Of a stretch of DNA of 64,000 nt, positions 43,734 through 56,482 are shown one piece after another (position 1 is the stretch's first letter; every line of letters starts with the position of its first letter). The stretch spans positions 1,429,421-1,493,420 of the forward strand of contig PJRA01000216.1 in assembly GCA_016987375.1 (NCBI GenBank), in the 5' to 3' direction. This stretch comes from Brachionus koreanus (Eukaryota > Rotifera > Eurotatoria > Ploima > Brachionidae). A model generated the notes under the pieces. It made no database searches. It saw only the letters and a list, made by a program, of their open reading frames with translations, and was not told the DNA's origin. The translations under genes and the position numbers were made by a program.

Positions 43734-45937
43734 GAAAAAAATATGAAGATGATCGAAAAAAAATGAAGTTTGTCGATCAGTTAAGGGCATACCCCCCTGT
43801 AAATAATTTCAAACACCATTTTAGAAAGTGACCAAAAAATTGTCTTCATACTGAAATCAAGATAGAAAAAAATTATTAATTTTAATTTTTTCATAACATT
43901 TAGTACATTTAGTGATAAATTAATAAATCTATTTGAAATTGAATTACAATTTGTTCCGGCTTATAGATTAATCTGACATTTCACCAGTAAAACCTAAATA
44001 TTTCTTCTAAAATGAAACCGAATTCTCAAATTGAATGAAACGCTATTTTATTATCATAATGCTAGTCTTACTGACTATCTTGAAAGTGGAAACCTAATTT
44101 TCGATAAATATAAATATGAAAATTCGCCAGTTGAAAATCAGTCTTAATTTTGTTTTTTGTTTATCTATGATAATTATTATTTTTTCTAATAAAAAATAAA
44201 AAAATTGATCACACTTTTCTATGATAATTTTTGATAAAATATATGGTGCTAAATTAAGGTCCATTTTTTTTTTAAATTTTCGTTATTATTTTTATTTTAA
44301 TTTATATTGATATAGAGCCAAAAATACTTAAACATATAAACATAAAAAAAAATAAAATATTCATATTGATTTTGAACTTGAAAATTGTGTATATTTTATT
44401 CTAAATCTTAATTTACAACTATTGGCTATTTTTTATATTTCGTTCATTCTGCGTGTATCAATCATATTATTTATTTGCCTCAGAAAAGATAAACATTGTT
44501 CTATGCTTTTTTTGTTAGCGATTTTTTTACTAGACCAATTTATTGACTTAACCTTATAAATAATTTAATACTTAGATTCATTGCCGCATTTAAGCCGTTA
44601 AAGCATTTTATCTCTGATCTTCTCTTCACCCAAAATTAGAAATAAATAATTGATAAATTAGCCGCTAAAATATACATACATTTTTTAATGCAACTTTTTG
44701 TTTTACTCGTCAACTATAAAGATAAAAAATTAATTTAAAAAGCTAAATAAAAAAAGACTAGATAAATTTAGATATTTAGAATTTAAAATAAATTTTTATT
44801 CTTTTAATTTTTATGAAAAAAACCCATTGAAGTAGTTAACTAACGCTTGAAATAGCTAAAAAATGAATCACCAAAAACCAGGTGAATACAGCTAAAAAGG
44901 AAAAAAAAAGCACGTTTAGAAAAAAACTTTCTGGTTTTTGCTAATCACTCACAAGGAATAAAAATGGAGTTTATACATTCGGAGTGCAAAAACGCTATTT
45001 TACTATTTTATGTTGAATTCTTCATATTTTGAAAGCATAATTTTTCGATTTTAATATAATAAATATATTTTGCTCCCAACGTCTAATAAAAATAATAATA
45101 ATAATAAAGATAAAAATGAGCTAAAAAGTATTATACTTTATTTTTCAAATTTTATTTTTTAATCTAAAATTAAATTTAAATTTCCAAGTTTATTTAAAAA
45201 AATACAGCTAAAAGCTACACTAAATTAATTGCTGCAATCATAAGATGTATTTTAGGCTGTAATACATGCTTAGCTTTCAAGAGGAAAAATCATAAAACTT
45301 GGATTCATGTAATTTCATAAATAAAGCTTATATTTGTAATGCTGTAATATTTTATGCTTAATTAAATATTGTCTAAATTAAATTAAGTAAAATCTTATGC
45401 AGATTAAAATGAATTAAATTATTAATTCACGAAAAAAAAAACAAATACTAAAATTTAAAAATCAAAAATGGAACTTTGTTGCCGCGTTTTCAATTAGATA
45501 GATGGCTAAAAACAAAACTCTTTAAAATAAAATGAAAATTAATAACTAGATTATTCACAGGTAAAATTAGAAAACAATAAAGCTGCACTTGAAGTCATAA
45601 AATTTTTAGCTTACACAAATTAAAACCTTATCTTTAGTCTTATGCATTTAACTTTTCCAAAATTGGAAAATTTGTATTGTGAAATTTTAAACTTACTACG
45701 CTTGTCGAGTCATTAGTTGTGCGTTTATTAATTAAAAAAGTTAATTTCAAAAAAAATTTTTGATATATTTTACTGTTGGATGATAGTTGAAAATTAACAT
45801 AGACTAAAATAACACAAATAGTTTTATAATTACTTATTGTTATTGGTGAATTATCTTCGTTAAAACATCTAAAAGGCTTTGTTTAAATGAAAGATTAAAA
45901 TTTTTGTAGTGAAGCAATACTGAGAGCGAAATAAATG

Positions 45938-46085
45938 TTTGACCTATAAAATAAAAAAAGATTTTGCCGGATATACGCGGACTTTGCCGAATCCAAGCTT
46001 CTTACTGCTTTGAGTTAATCTAATCGCAAACAGATTTATCGATGTTTGTTCATTGTTTTAGACTAGAATTTGTTTATAGGTCAAA
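45938..46085. repeat. Perfect 13-bp inverted repeat
   Basis: TTTGACCTATAAA at 45938-45950 recurs inverted at 46073-46085. The 122 bp between them are less AT-rich than the surroundings. No target duplication is evident, so a small mobile element or a regulatory palindrome are both possible. Confidence 0.4.
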
Positions 46086-49000
46086 TTCTTTACTAGTGAG
46101 TGAGAAGAAGATAATTGAAAATCTAGTGGAAGATTAATCGACGATTCCTAGCCGATCAGGAGTAAAAGTGGCCTATTAGAAATAGTCGAGAGTAGCAAAT
46201 AAAGCAGATAAATCAAATATTTTCTTAGCCTAAAGATTGCTAAAATAAAAACGAATTAATAACACAAACGGATCATTTGAGCTCAATCATAAAATTATCT
46301 ATTTACCATAATGTATACACAAATTTTTTAAACAGTAAATCATACTTTTGTATAATTTAATTATTTATATTAATAAAAAATAATGAAAAAAAAAGTTTTT
46401 CGCTTTAATTAATCATTTATCTCCCCCTCAATGTTATTAATTTGAAAGGTGTTTTAAACACCAAAGCAGGTAAAAACTTAGTAGATACATGGCTCAAAAT
46501 TTGTCTTGAATTTGAATCTTGCTTATTCAATTAGATGCTTATTTATATATATATATTAAAATTACCAAATTCTCTTATCGTCTTATTTGAAATATCGTTT
46601 AGTTTTATCTAAATTTTAAAATTTGATTACTAAACTATTTTTTTTTTCTAGTTTAAGAAAAGTGAAATTCACCAAAATTTATCATCGTCTATTTGCTACA
46701 TTTGATTTTAATTAAATTTTTAAAAGATCGATAGCCAAAAATCATCGTTTTGATAGATTCAAATTTAATTATTAGTAATCAATTGTTGTTTTGAAATCAT
46801 TTCTTATTGATTCTTTAGAACCATACGCTTTCAATTATAAATTAATTCATGAATAACCTATTGATTTCGTGCTATCAGCAGCGACTAAATCGGCTTTTTT
46901 TTTTAATAGTTTCTAAAATGTAAATATTTATTAAAATAATTTAAATAAGATTTACTTTTCTTTATTGAAAAAAAAAAATATTAAAAAAAATAAATTAATC
47001 ATAAATAAAAAGATAAATTTTAAAGCTAAATTTAAGACATATCAAAACAAATTAAGTTGATATGCAAGATAAAATAACAGCTAAATTCAAATAAAAAATC
47101 CAAAAACCATGCTACTGTTAAAAAACTCTCAATATCTTCATTATTTTTCAAAACTAATTATCCAAATTATTGGATATTAATATCATATTACTATTTTTCT
47201 AATAAAGATTTTTTGGTGGCCCAAAATTAAACTAAAAATTAGAAGTAAGCTTTTTGATATTAAAATTAAAAACTGATTAATGAAAACGATCAAAAATAAG
47301 ACTTAAAATGCAAATAATGCAGACTTAAAGTACTTTGGCCAAGTTTCTGATGCCCACGATAGAGGTTGTAAGTTAAGACGAAAACTTTAAAGCAGCGCCA
47401 TTATGATGATTGAATCTTTTTTAATTAGTTGACATAGAAACAAATTATAAAATCTTTTCATATTGAAAAAAGGTAATATTAAATAAAAATCAATATTTGC
47501 TTGTTAGGTAGCGCTTCTAAGCCAAAATTTCTTCTGAATAACCCACTCTAAGCTAATTTTGATTTCAATCTATTAACATATGATAAAAATGAACTTTACT
47601 TCTACATAAGATAATTGAACTAGATTAGCAGACTTTTCTATTTATGAGGAATCCTCTGGTGATTTAATTATATTGAAACTTAAGCCATTTTGTTGTTGTT
47701 GTTGATGATAATTTTGTTTGCTTTACAATTCGAAATTTGATATAAATTTTTATTTATTTAGACAATTTTAAATATTATTTTAATTCAAATCGAATTTTGA
47801 TAAATCTTAGTATATCAATTTCCGATTTTTTGTTTTGACCATTTTTAACCATTTTTAAAAATATTTAATCACTTAATTTATCGATTTTTGGACTTGTAAA
47901 TTAAATATTTAATTTTACAAATAGTCTGTAAACAAAATTTTTTCCTCTTTTTTGTTAATTCAGCTAACGATTTTGAATGCTTAGTTAATTTGAGCATAGA
48001 TTTTTTAATTGAGAATGAATATTGATTTTTTTGTATTGTGCCCAGTACAAAATTGACTAGATGTTAGTAACAAAATTAGCCCGGATGATTGATGAAAAAG
48101 CATATTAAAATTCGTGAGTAGCTATTAAAAAAAAAGCCGATTTGTTTGCCTTTAAGCAAATCATGCATCAAAAATTCTGTTGAGAAAAAGTTCTTTTTAA
48201 AGTTTTTTACAATTAATGAATGTCAAAAACAGCTCACATAGTCAGATAACAATTGTCTTGTTGTGTATTTAAGAATTTTGTTCTTAATGGAAATAGTTAG
48301 AATCATGTATATTTTTAATTAAAATTTGATAAAAATCATGAAAAGGAAGAATGATTTATGGAGGCCAATATTTATAAACAAAATTGTTTTTCTTATTGAA
48401 TATTGTAGAGGCTATTTAGTCTAGTGGTCTTAAAGTTTTAAACCAAATAGTACTCTATTAATCATTAATAAAAATCTACATCGCACAAGTAAAACTAAAA
48501 TATGACTGCAATTATAGAATGAAATTTAAAAAATGTTTATTTTTTTGTTCACTAATTCATTCATAAATAATTAAACTTGAATTTAAAATTGGATAAAATA
48601 GCTTTTTTATTAGTACACTTAAAGATCTTGTTAAAATAATTCATTTAAATCATCAAAATTTAAAAAACAGAGTTTTTTAATTAATTTTTAATCTAATTTA
48701 ACTTTTTATTTTTGTCAACTTTAGATTTGCTTAGTCTAATTAAACTTGTTCTATGTTTCGCATTTCTAATATTACAATTTAAAGAAAAGGAATGTACCGC
48801 CCTATGATTCCTAAAGCAAAATATTATTTATAGTATTCCTCAAAAAAAAATTCAATTGTTTTTATTATTAAGCTATAATTAAATTTTACTTTTACTCAAA
48901 TTACTTAAAATTTTATTTTTTTTTGAAACTTTTTTAAAATATTCCTAATTAACAAACAATTTTAAAGATTTTGATTTTAACCAAATTTGACAACTCATCA

Positions 49001-50409
49001 TATTAAAAATCTTAATCTCAACTTATAAAAATATTATATGTATTGAAATAATTTACAACTTTTATTTGTTTTTCTTTGCTTTTTAATTTAATCTTATTTG
49101 ATGAGAACAGATCGATAAAATATTTTAATTTTTCCTTATAGAACATAGCAGAATAAAATTGTACTAGTCATAAAATTTCCATAAATTTTCAAATATACAT
49201 TAATTTCGGTTTATTTAAAATAATTCTATTGAAACGTCAAGAATTCCCTGGGGCAATAAAATGAAATGAAGACGAGTTGTGTGAGTTATGTTCAAGCTGA
49301 ATTGTTTTCTCTTATCTATTGTAAGATCTTTAATAGGAGTCAACTTAGAAAAAAAATTTGAATCAATTTCGATTCAAATAAATATGATACCATTTATGTG
49401 TTTTTTTCTCAATTTAAATATTTATTCAATTAAGCTAGCTAGCCACAAATTTAATATTTTCAAATTCAAAAACTTAATTACAAATCTAGTCGCATCTAGT
49501 TAAACACTCAAAAAAATGAATTTAGTTAAATCTGGATGAATAATTATTATTCTTTATTGATATAAGTTAACTTTCTTCACTAATAATAAATTAAAATTTC
49601 GGGTTTTTGATATTTTCAGATAGAATTAATAGCCTGATTTAATCCTTAAATGAATTCCTTATTTTTTAAATTAATTTGAAGAATTTTGTAATTTAAAAAA
49701 AATATTGACTAATCTAATAAAAAATATTTTGAATCCTTGAATGACTTTTTTGTTGTTTTAAAAGCTATCCAAATCTTAAAAAAAATTAATCGGGATTAAT
49801 AAAAATAATTTAAAAACAAAAATATGGATTATTCTTCTAAATAAACAATCACTTATATATAATCTTGTATATCATTGAATTAGATTAGATTTAATAATGA
49901 ATTTTTCTGATGCAGCGCTGTTCTTAACCAAAATAAATTCATTAATTTGTTTATTTTTTATTACAAAAGATAATCAGTGAAAAAATAGATGTTTTTCTTT
50001 AATTTAATTTTGAAGTCATCGACAATTTAATCACTGAATACTAAAAGATTTTCAGGTCATTTGTAATATAATCTTATAATTCTAAATTTCGTTGAGTATT
50101 AAACGAAAAAAATCTAGCTTTGTCATCATTATCTTAAAAATATTACTAGTAAAAGTACATATTTTTCAAATATCAGGAAACAATTCTTGAAGATAATCGA
50201 GAAAATGAATTTTCTGGGAGCATTAAGGATCAGATCTCAAATGAAGTTGAAATTTGTTAAAAATAATAGTAAAGTTTATCTCATGGATCTCAAATCATAT
50301 ATATTGATTTGCAAAAATTTTGCTAATGTCGTAAAAATTGTTCTAAGCTTCATTTAATTCAATCAAAAAGCAAGTAAACAATTTCTTCTATAAAAAATAT
50401 TTTCACTTT

Positions 50410-50882
50410 TGGAGGCAGGTGTACATGCCAGTCACATTTAAATGACGCTGGTCTTTTCAAAAATGATCATATTGGCTTAATTAAAATCTCAAATTATGAA
50501 TCGAAAATAAATCCTGAAAATGTTACCGACTTGATAAACTTAAATAGAATCTTTAAAAAAAGAGGTTATTTCTGATCCATCGAAAATCGATAACAATAAA
50601 TGCAAAAATACAACTGGATTTAATAATAGAAAATTGTAACTATCTTTACGAATGGAGGATTCACAAGTGCGTACAAATTCACAAACACTTGCTATTTGTC
50701 TCTTTTGGCTTAAAACTGTAATGACTCAAAGTGTATTTAAGTCTAATTTTGGACTAAATGAAAAAGTTGATATTGTTCGATATTGTGAGCAAGTATGGAT
50801 GACTCTTTTAGCAAATTTGGTTCCAGGATTCTTAGGTTTAGATGTTTTACAAAGATCTGAATGTGTCAAGATACTTAAATAG
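50410..50882 (+). mobile_element. Harbinger/ISL2EU-like transposase relic (N-terminal part)
   Basis: One frame gives CTCQSHLNDAGLFKNDHIGL, like the Cys-His N-terminus of these transposases. After stops and a shift, the frame from 50652 reads RTNSQTLAICLFWLKTVMTQ ... FGLNEKVDIVRYCEQVWMTL ... NLVPGFLGLDVLQRSE. That matches the helix-turn-helix region preceding the DDE domain (pattern: SxTxxxIFLxKLRxGLS, FNISKxSIxRxI, FVPxxLGF). The catalytic DDE blocks were not found downstream, so the copy is dead. Family placement is from memory of the pattern and is tentative. Confidence 0.5.
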
Positions 50883-51755
50883 CTAATACTGTTCACATAT
50901 TTAGTTTTTTTTAAATGATGCCAAAATTATAAAAAAAATATGATTTAAATTGGATAATACATTAGAAAAATTTTAAGAAGTAGTGTTGTTATTTTGCTTG
51001 ATAAATTTTTTAAAGATTCTCTATTGATTTTTTTATAGGGAAAAAATTGAAAAGGAGTTATTAAGCAAATCATTCTTGAACGGTAGCATGGTGAAATCTA
51101 GAAGCTTTAAATGGTTTATTTAAAGAATCATTCAGACCATTAGGTCAGATTCAAAATTCAATGCTTAAGCCTATTATGATGGATTTTAAAAATTTGCTGT
51201 TGTTTTAATTATCAATTTTTTCATTCAAAAATATCTGACTGAGAAAATGGACTTGAAATCAAAGTTAAATAAGGTCAATGAACTAGAAAAATTTATAAAT
51301 TGTCTGATTTTTTTAATTCAGCTGAATTATTTGTTTAATTGAAAAAAAGTTTCTAACTAATTTCAAAGAATTTATTTTATAATAATTTAGAACTAGATTC
51401 GTGCTAATTTATTAAAAATTTAATATTTATTAAAAAATTAATTAAAAATTAAAAATAAAAATAAATATTAAAAATAAATCTGCCATTCATATGATATGGC
51501 AATTTTTCTAATAATTTAAGTTAAAGTTTTAAGAGAAATCTTTCTAGTCAAAAGTAGATTATATCAGCATGACGCTAATCTTTTTTTTCTGTTAAAGCTA
51601 TTTTACTTTATTCCAACTTTATTCCAAATATTATAAGCTTCAAAATAGATTTTTCAATCATTAGTTGTAAACTTTGGGGATCGAAAAGCTCTTAAATACA
51701 ACAACCTCTTTTATTAAAATAAGTCTTAAAATAAAAATATTCTTATAATACAAAA
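50883..51755. other. Spacer, nothing recognised
   Basis: AT-rich DNA after the transposase relic, ending in the 3' flank of the acetyl-CoA synthetase gene. No exon or repeat recognised. Confidence 0.5.
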
Positions 51756-54034
51756 CTAATTCATTTTTTTAAGCTTTTTATATTTTTCAACTATTTCATC
51801 CATCAAAGAAGGATCGAACAAAGTTGATGTATCTCCCATTTCATCAAACTTGTCTGTAGCTATTTTTCTTAGTAGACGTCTCATAATTTTACCAGATCGA
51901 GTTTTAGGCAAATTAGAAACAAACTTAAACATTGATAAATTAATTTTGATTTTTTTTTATTAAAAATTACCAAAAAATAGTGGGGCACAGCATATCCAGC
52001 AATCTTAGACTTAACTAGCATTTTTAGCTCTTTTATAATTTGTTCTTCATTAAAATCATTATCTTGTCTGAGTGTAACAAAAGCAAAGATTCCTTCTCCT
52101 AAAGTTTCATGCGGAAATCCTACCACTGCCGATTCTGAAATATGATGACTTTCGTCAAGCACGTCCTCGACCTCGGCTGTACCAATTCTGTGACCACTAA
52201 CATTGATAACATCATCCACACGACCAGTTATTTGAAAATGACGATCGTTGTCAACATGCGCACCATCACCAGTAAAATAATATCCCGGATAAGGTCTTAA
52301 ATATGTGTCTATAAAACGCTGATGATCACCATAAATGGTTCTTGCCATACTTGGCCATGGACTTTTGATGCATAATACACCTTCATTATTTTTAATTTCT
52401 TTTTCATTTCCCTTTTAAATAAATTTTTTAGAAAAAATTAAAAATATTCAATGCCAAACTTTTTCATCTAGAAGAACAGCATCAATCCCAAAAAATGGCC
52501 TCATAGCCATAGCTGGTTTTATTTGGTCATTTTTGCCACAAGGTAATGGAGCAATCATTAGACTTCCAGTTTCAGTTTGCCACCAAGTGTCAATTATTTT
52601 GCAACGCTTATGCCCAACTACTTCATGATACCAATGCCAAGCTTCATGATTGATAGGTTCTCCAACAGAACCTAACAGCTTCAAACTAGAAAGATCATAG
52701 TTTTTCAGCCATTCATCGCCATTTTTTATCAATAAACGTATTGATGTTGGAGCAATGTACAATTGATTGATCTTAAGTCTTTGAATTGTTTCCCAATAAC
52801 GACTAGGATTTGGATAGATAGGAGAACTCTCAAATAAAACGGTAGTTCCTCCATTGCACAATGGAGCATAAACAATGTATGTATGTCCTGTAATCCAGCC
52901 AACATCGGCTAAACAGCCAAATACATCATCTTTTTCATAATTAAAAGCTATCTTTAAAAAGAATCTTATTTTAAATTTCAAAAAATAAAATTTCTTTAGA
53001 TAACTTGATGACTAAAAGCGGATTGCAGAATATAACCAGCTTGAGCATGTACAAGACCTTTTGGTTTACCAGTACTACCTGATGTATATAACATAAACAA
53101 CGGATCATTGGCATCCATTATTTCAGGCTCACATTCGGAAGAATATTGATCTAAAACATCATCAATTACAATGTCTTTTTCGCTATTCAATTCAAATTTA
53201 TTCAAGGTTCTTTTATAAACTAGCACATTTTTAACTGATGGACATTGTTTAACAGCCTCATCTACAGTTTGTTTTAAATTAATGATTTTTCCCGCTCTTA
53301 CCGCTTGATTTGCTGTTATTACAATTTTACAAGAGGCTAGATAAATTTCATTTAGTTTAAACTTAAATTCTTAAAACTTGATTCATTTATTCTACCATCA
53401 TTTATTCTGGAAGCTAAAGAATCGGATGAAAAACCTGCAAAAACAATACTATGTAAAGCCCCAATGCGTACACAAGCCATCATACATGCAACTGTCATTG
53501 AACATGTTGGCATATAAAAAGCAACTCTATCTCCCTTTTTAACTCCACAAGATTTCAACAAATTTGCCATTTGGTTCATCATTTTATATAGCTGTCTAAA
53601 AATACAAGATTCTATAAAAAGCAAAAATTATTAAAATTTTACTCATAAGTAACTGATTCGTGAGAGCCTGGCTCATCTTTTTCCCATATTAAAGCAACTT
53701 TATTTGGGTTTTTTTGATAATGGCGGTCTACACAGTTAACTGATACATTCAATTTTCCGTCTAAAAACCATTGAGAATTGTATTTTTCTAAGTCACCGAA
53801 TTTTGAACCATTGTTTACTTTACTAAATGGTTTAAACCAATCGAGACGGTTTTTGGCCAAAGTTGCCCAAAAATGATCAGAATTTTCGACGCTATATTTG
53901 TGAAGATCTTCATAGCTTTTAATGGTCTTTGGAAATTCATTCAATTCCGGAAATTTTGCAGACAAAAAAGTGCGCAATTGAATTTGATTAAAATTTGAGC
54001 CTATTTTATTTCTAATACACTTCAATTTTAGCAT
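51756..54034 (-). CDS. ACSS: Acetyl-CoA synthetase (ACSS type)
   Basis: Makes acetyl-CoA from acetate, ATP and CoA through acetyl-AMP. Roughly 660 residues over about seven exons with short introns; first exon from 54034, second probably from a TTTTTAG acceptor near 53595. Motifs in order: [20 protein letters not shown]; the AMP-binding loop [125 protein letters not shown], including the acetylatable catalytic Lys region. The first 30 residues are basic and lack acids ([20 protein letters not shown]), like a mitochondrial presequence, so an ACSS1-type mitochondrial enzyme is likeliest; a cytosolic ACSS2 role cannot be excluded. AG lies directly before the ATG. Looks intact. Confidence 0.94.
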
Positions 54035-54593
54035 CTTGATTTAAAACCAGTTTTTTTTTTTATAAAATTTTATTAAAAATTGAATTTTTTTTTTGCAAAA
54101 TTTTATTCTATTTAGAACGCTTTAATATTTTTGGGTTTTAATATATAGAAAAATAAAATGTTTGCTCGTTTTTAATAGAAAATCTTGTTTTAGAGTTATT
54201 TTAGGAATATATTTAAAAAATTATAAATTTAATTTTCTTTGAGATAAATTGACAATCGGTCAAGTATCTCTAAATAAAAGGGCTTTTTATTGTGTACGTA
54301 TTAAATACCATATTTTATCTTATTGATAAAAAAATTATACGAAACACGCCTTTTTTCACATAAAGACATTTGAGACTGAACGATAGTTTAGTTTAATTCT
54401 GTTTTTTTGTTTTAAATTATAATAAAAGGTATATTTCAAATTCTATATTTCTTTTTCAATAAATAAAAATATTCGAAAAAGAATTTTTTAATGTCTGTAT
54501 TTTTTATTAATTTAATTAATTTGATTTAATTTAAAAATAATTATAATTCAAATTTATAAAAGAGAAATAAAAAAAATCTAATTATTTTCTTTA
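54035..54593. other. Spacer, nothing recognised
   Basis: AT-rich DNA between the acetyl-CoA synthetase start and the unknown gene's stop. Presumed promoter of the synthetase gene. Confidence 0.5.
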
Positions 54594-55592
54594 TCAATTA
54601 AAAGAGCTTTTTTCTATACCAAATAAGGAAGATGAATCAAAATCGACAACGACTCCTGATTTATTAAAATCAAATTCTAATAGTTCACCCTTTTCTATCA
54701 AGCTATCGTAAAAATGCTCCAAGTATTTTAGATCCAATTCATGTAAGAGAACACTTTGGTGCCAATCAATTGAAACTTTAAAAATTAATTTCTCTGCTAG
54801 ATGCTCAGATTGAGTCAAATCTTCTTCATTTGGCTGAATGGCCAAGAATTCACTTGAATAATTGATATCATTTTTAGCTGCCAAAATAGACATAAGACTT
54901 AAATTATTGATTATTAGCTTAATGAAATAAAACTTTAAAATAATAATTTGATAACGTTTATCTAAAGTGTTCATTTGATTTTTTAGCTGTTCGATTTTTG
55001 ATAAATTGATGTAAATTTCTCTCAAACCAGCAAAACTACTAAGACCATCAAATTCTGATCTAAAAAATACAATTTCTGAATTAAAAACTTTTTCTGGAAT
55101 CGAAATTTGGCCCATTCTTTTATTTAAAACATTTTCGATTGAATTCAAAAAGATTTTGTTCGTTTTTAATTTTTCGAAAAAATCTTTAAAAGAAAACACT
55201 TCCTCAAAGTTGACAACTATTTGAATAGAATCCACATTTTCAAAAAAATATTCAAGCTGTTTGGCAGTCAATTTTGACTTGCTTAAGTTAAGCAAAAGAA
55301 AATGTTTCGCAATATTGTCACTAATTATCTGGTCATTTTTTAGAACATTAATTAGTTTTTCTGCGGCCTTTTTCTCAATAGACTCGATTGAATTGAAATA
55401 TTTGTTTAAATAAAAATTAGTGACTATTGATTCTTTGAGAAGATTTAATTGTTCATCTATTTTTCGATCATATTCAATATTTATTTTTGTTGGAGTTTTG
55501 TTTGAAAAATAATTTACAAAAAAAGGATGAAAACTAAACGTAGAATCAGTCTTCAAATCTCTAAATTTTTCGATTAATTTTTTAGTAACCAT
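54594..55592 (-). CDS. Uncharacterised 332-residue protein
   Basis: A single-exon ORF from ATG 55592 (MVTKKLIEKFRDLKTDSTFS); the open frame runs two codons upstream but lacks an ATG there. It looks globular and mostly helical, with many Phe, Asn, Lys and Leu, no signal peptide and no membrane span. Segments such as LTAKQLEYFFENVDSIQIVV and SSFAGLREIYINLSKIEQLK suggest a folded protein rather than a chance frame, and a 1-kb open frame is very unlikely in this AT-rich DNA. I do not recognise the family. It lies 251 nt behind POLR2D on the same strand, with ATTTTTAG about 56 nt before the ATG, so it may be the last gene of a small operon. Confidence 0.7.
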   Translation of the reverse strand: MVTKKLIEKFRDLKTDSTFSFHPFFVNYFSNKTPTKINIEYDRKIDEQLNLLKESIVTNFYLNKYFNSIESIEKKAAEKLINVLKNDQIISDNIAKHFLLLNLSKSKLTAKQLEYFFENVDSIQIVVNFEEVFSFKDFFEKLKTNKIFLNSIENVLNKRMGQISIPEKVFNSEIVFFRSEFDGLSSFAGLREIYINLSKIEQLKNQMNTLDKRYQIIILKFYFIKLIINNLSLMSILAAKNDINYSSEFLAIQPNEEDLTQSEHLAEKLIFKVSIDWHQSVLLHELDLKYLEHFYDSLIEKGELLEFDFNKSGVVVDFDSSSLFGIEKSSFN

Positions 55593-55647
55593 TTGCAAAA
55601 TATAAGAAACAAAATTTGTTATATCTTTTAAAATGTGTCTTATAATT

Positions 55648-55660
55648 CTAAAAATAATTC
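55648..55660 (-). promoter_or_regulatory. Candidate trans-splice acceptor before the unknown gene
   Basis: Minus-strand GAATTATTTTTAG, ending about 55 nt before the ATG at 55592. Pyrimidine-rich with a terminal AG. Supports processing from a longer transcript but does not prove it. Confidence 0.3.
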
Positions 55661-55843
55661 AAAATTTTTTTCTTTCATTATCTAATTATAGATTTAATTT
55701 GGTATTTTTTTTATAAAAAATTTTCAGCTAAAACAAATAATTTTATTTATTAATTACAAAAATTTTAAATTTAGCTTTATTAGCTGTAAAAAAAAGCATC
55801 ATTAAATTTATAACCAAGTGTTTTATTTTTACATATCTATAAA

Positions 55844-56473
55844 TTAACACTGGAAGCTTCTTTTAGTTTGAATATCATCCAATATTTTTTGAAGATCATC
55901 ATTTTCAATTTTGTTTTCGAGACTAAAAATTTAAAAAAAAACAATAACTCTAAAAGATGTATTTTAGTTACCTTGGAATCAAAGCTTTTGCTTCTTCTGA
56001 ATTTTCTGGACACAAGTTTGCCAAAGAGGCTATTTCAAATTTATGAAAATTAGTCTTTTGAACAAGCATACTAGAAATTTTTTTTTGATATTTAATTAGC
56101 TTTTTTTTTTAATAAAATACTTTCTGACAGCTATAATTGTTTCTTTATTCTTGAACCGACTAAATCGATCACAATATTCTAAAGTTTTCATAAAAACTTG
56201 CGGCAATTCTTTTTCTTCTTCAGATCTTTCGTTTTGAGCTCGTCTAAAAAATTCAAATACTTTATTATTCAAATATTTTACTTTTATAGAAATAAAATGC
56301 CTATTTTCCATTAACATATGAACTTCTGATATTAAAAGCGTTTCAGCATTTTCAAATTCTAAAAATTGATTATTTTTAAAAATCTTTTTGAACCTCAATT
56401 TGATTTTACCTTTGGGAAATTTTAATACCGAAGCATCTTCTTCTTGAGGCTTTTGATCTAGAATGTTGGCCAT
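55844..56473 (-). CDS. POLR2D: RNA polymerase II subunit RPB4
   Basis: Forms the RPB4-RPB7 stalk of RNA polymerase II. Five exons: 56473-56410, 56358-56301, 56243 to near 56123, then two more to the stop at 55844, giving about 143 residues (human 142). The order [76 protein letters not shown] and [10 protein letters not shown] follows human RPB4 almost without gaps. The first two introns (51 and 57 nt) contain no stop and are multiples of three, so the genomic frame reads through them; conservation shows they must be removed. The second appears to start with GC rather than GT. The ATG is 9 nt after a TTTAG acceptor. Confidence 0.95.
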
Positions 56474-56482
56474 TATAATTAT

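Larger units (their letters stand above)
43470..50400. other. Long AT-rich spacer upstream of beta-spectrin
   Basis: About 6.9 kb with no convincing exon on either strand; the longest frames (e.g. 49288-49503) are low-complexity. It holds a GA tract near 43.72 kb, a 13-bp inverted repeat near 46 kb and scattered motifs. The beta-spectrin promoter and any 5' UTR exon should be at its left end. Confidence 0.55.

Noticed and set aside
48407..48440. A-box-like GGCTATTTAGTCTAGTGGTC, as at the start of a tRNA
   Set aside because: No matching acceptor stem, anticodon arm or B-box follows; probably chance or a decayed fragment.
49288..49503. 71-codon plus-strand ORF starting MFKLNCFLLS
   Set aside because: Looks like a signal peptide at first, but the rest is low-complexity Ile/Asn/Lys/Phe with no domain; likely chance in this spacer.
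53594..53624. Alternative acceptor adding ESCIFR to acetyl-CoA synthetase
   Set aside because: The later TTTTTAG acceptor gives [12 protein letters not shown], which aligns to the family without an insertion, and a more usual intron length.
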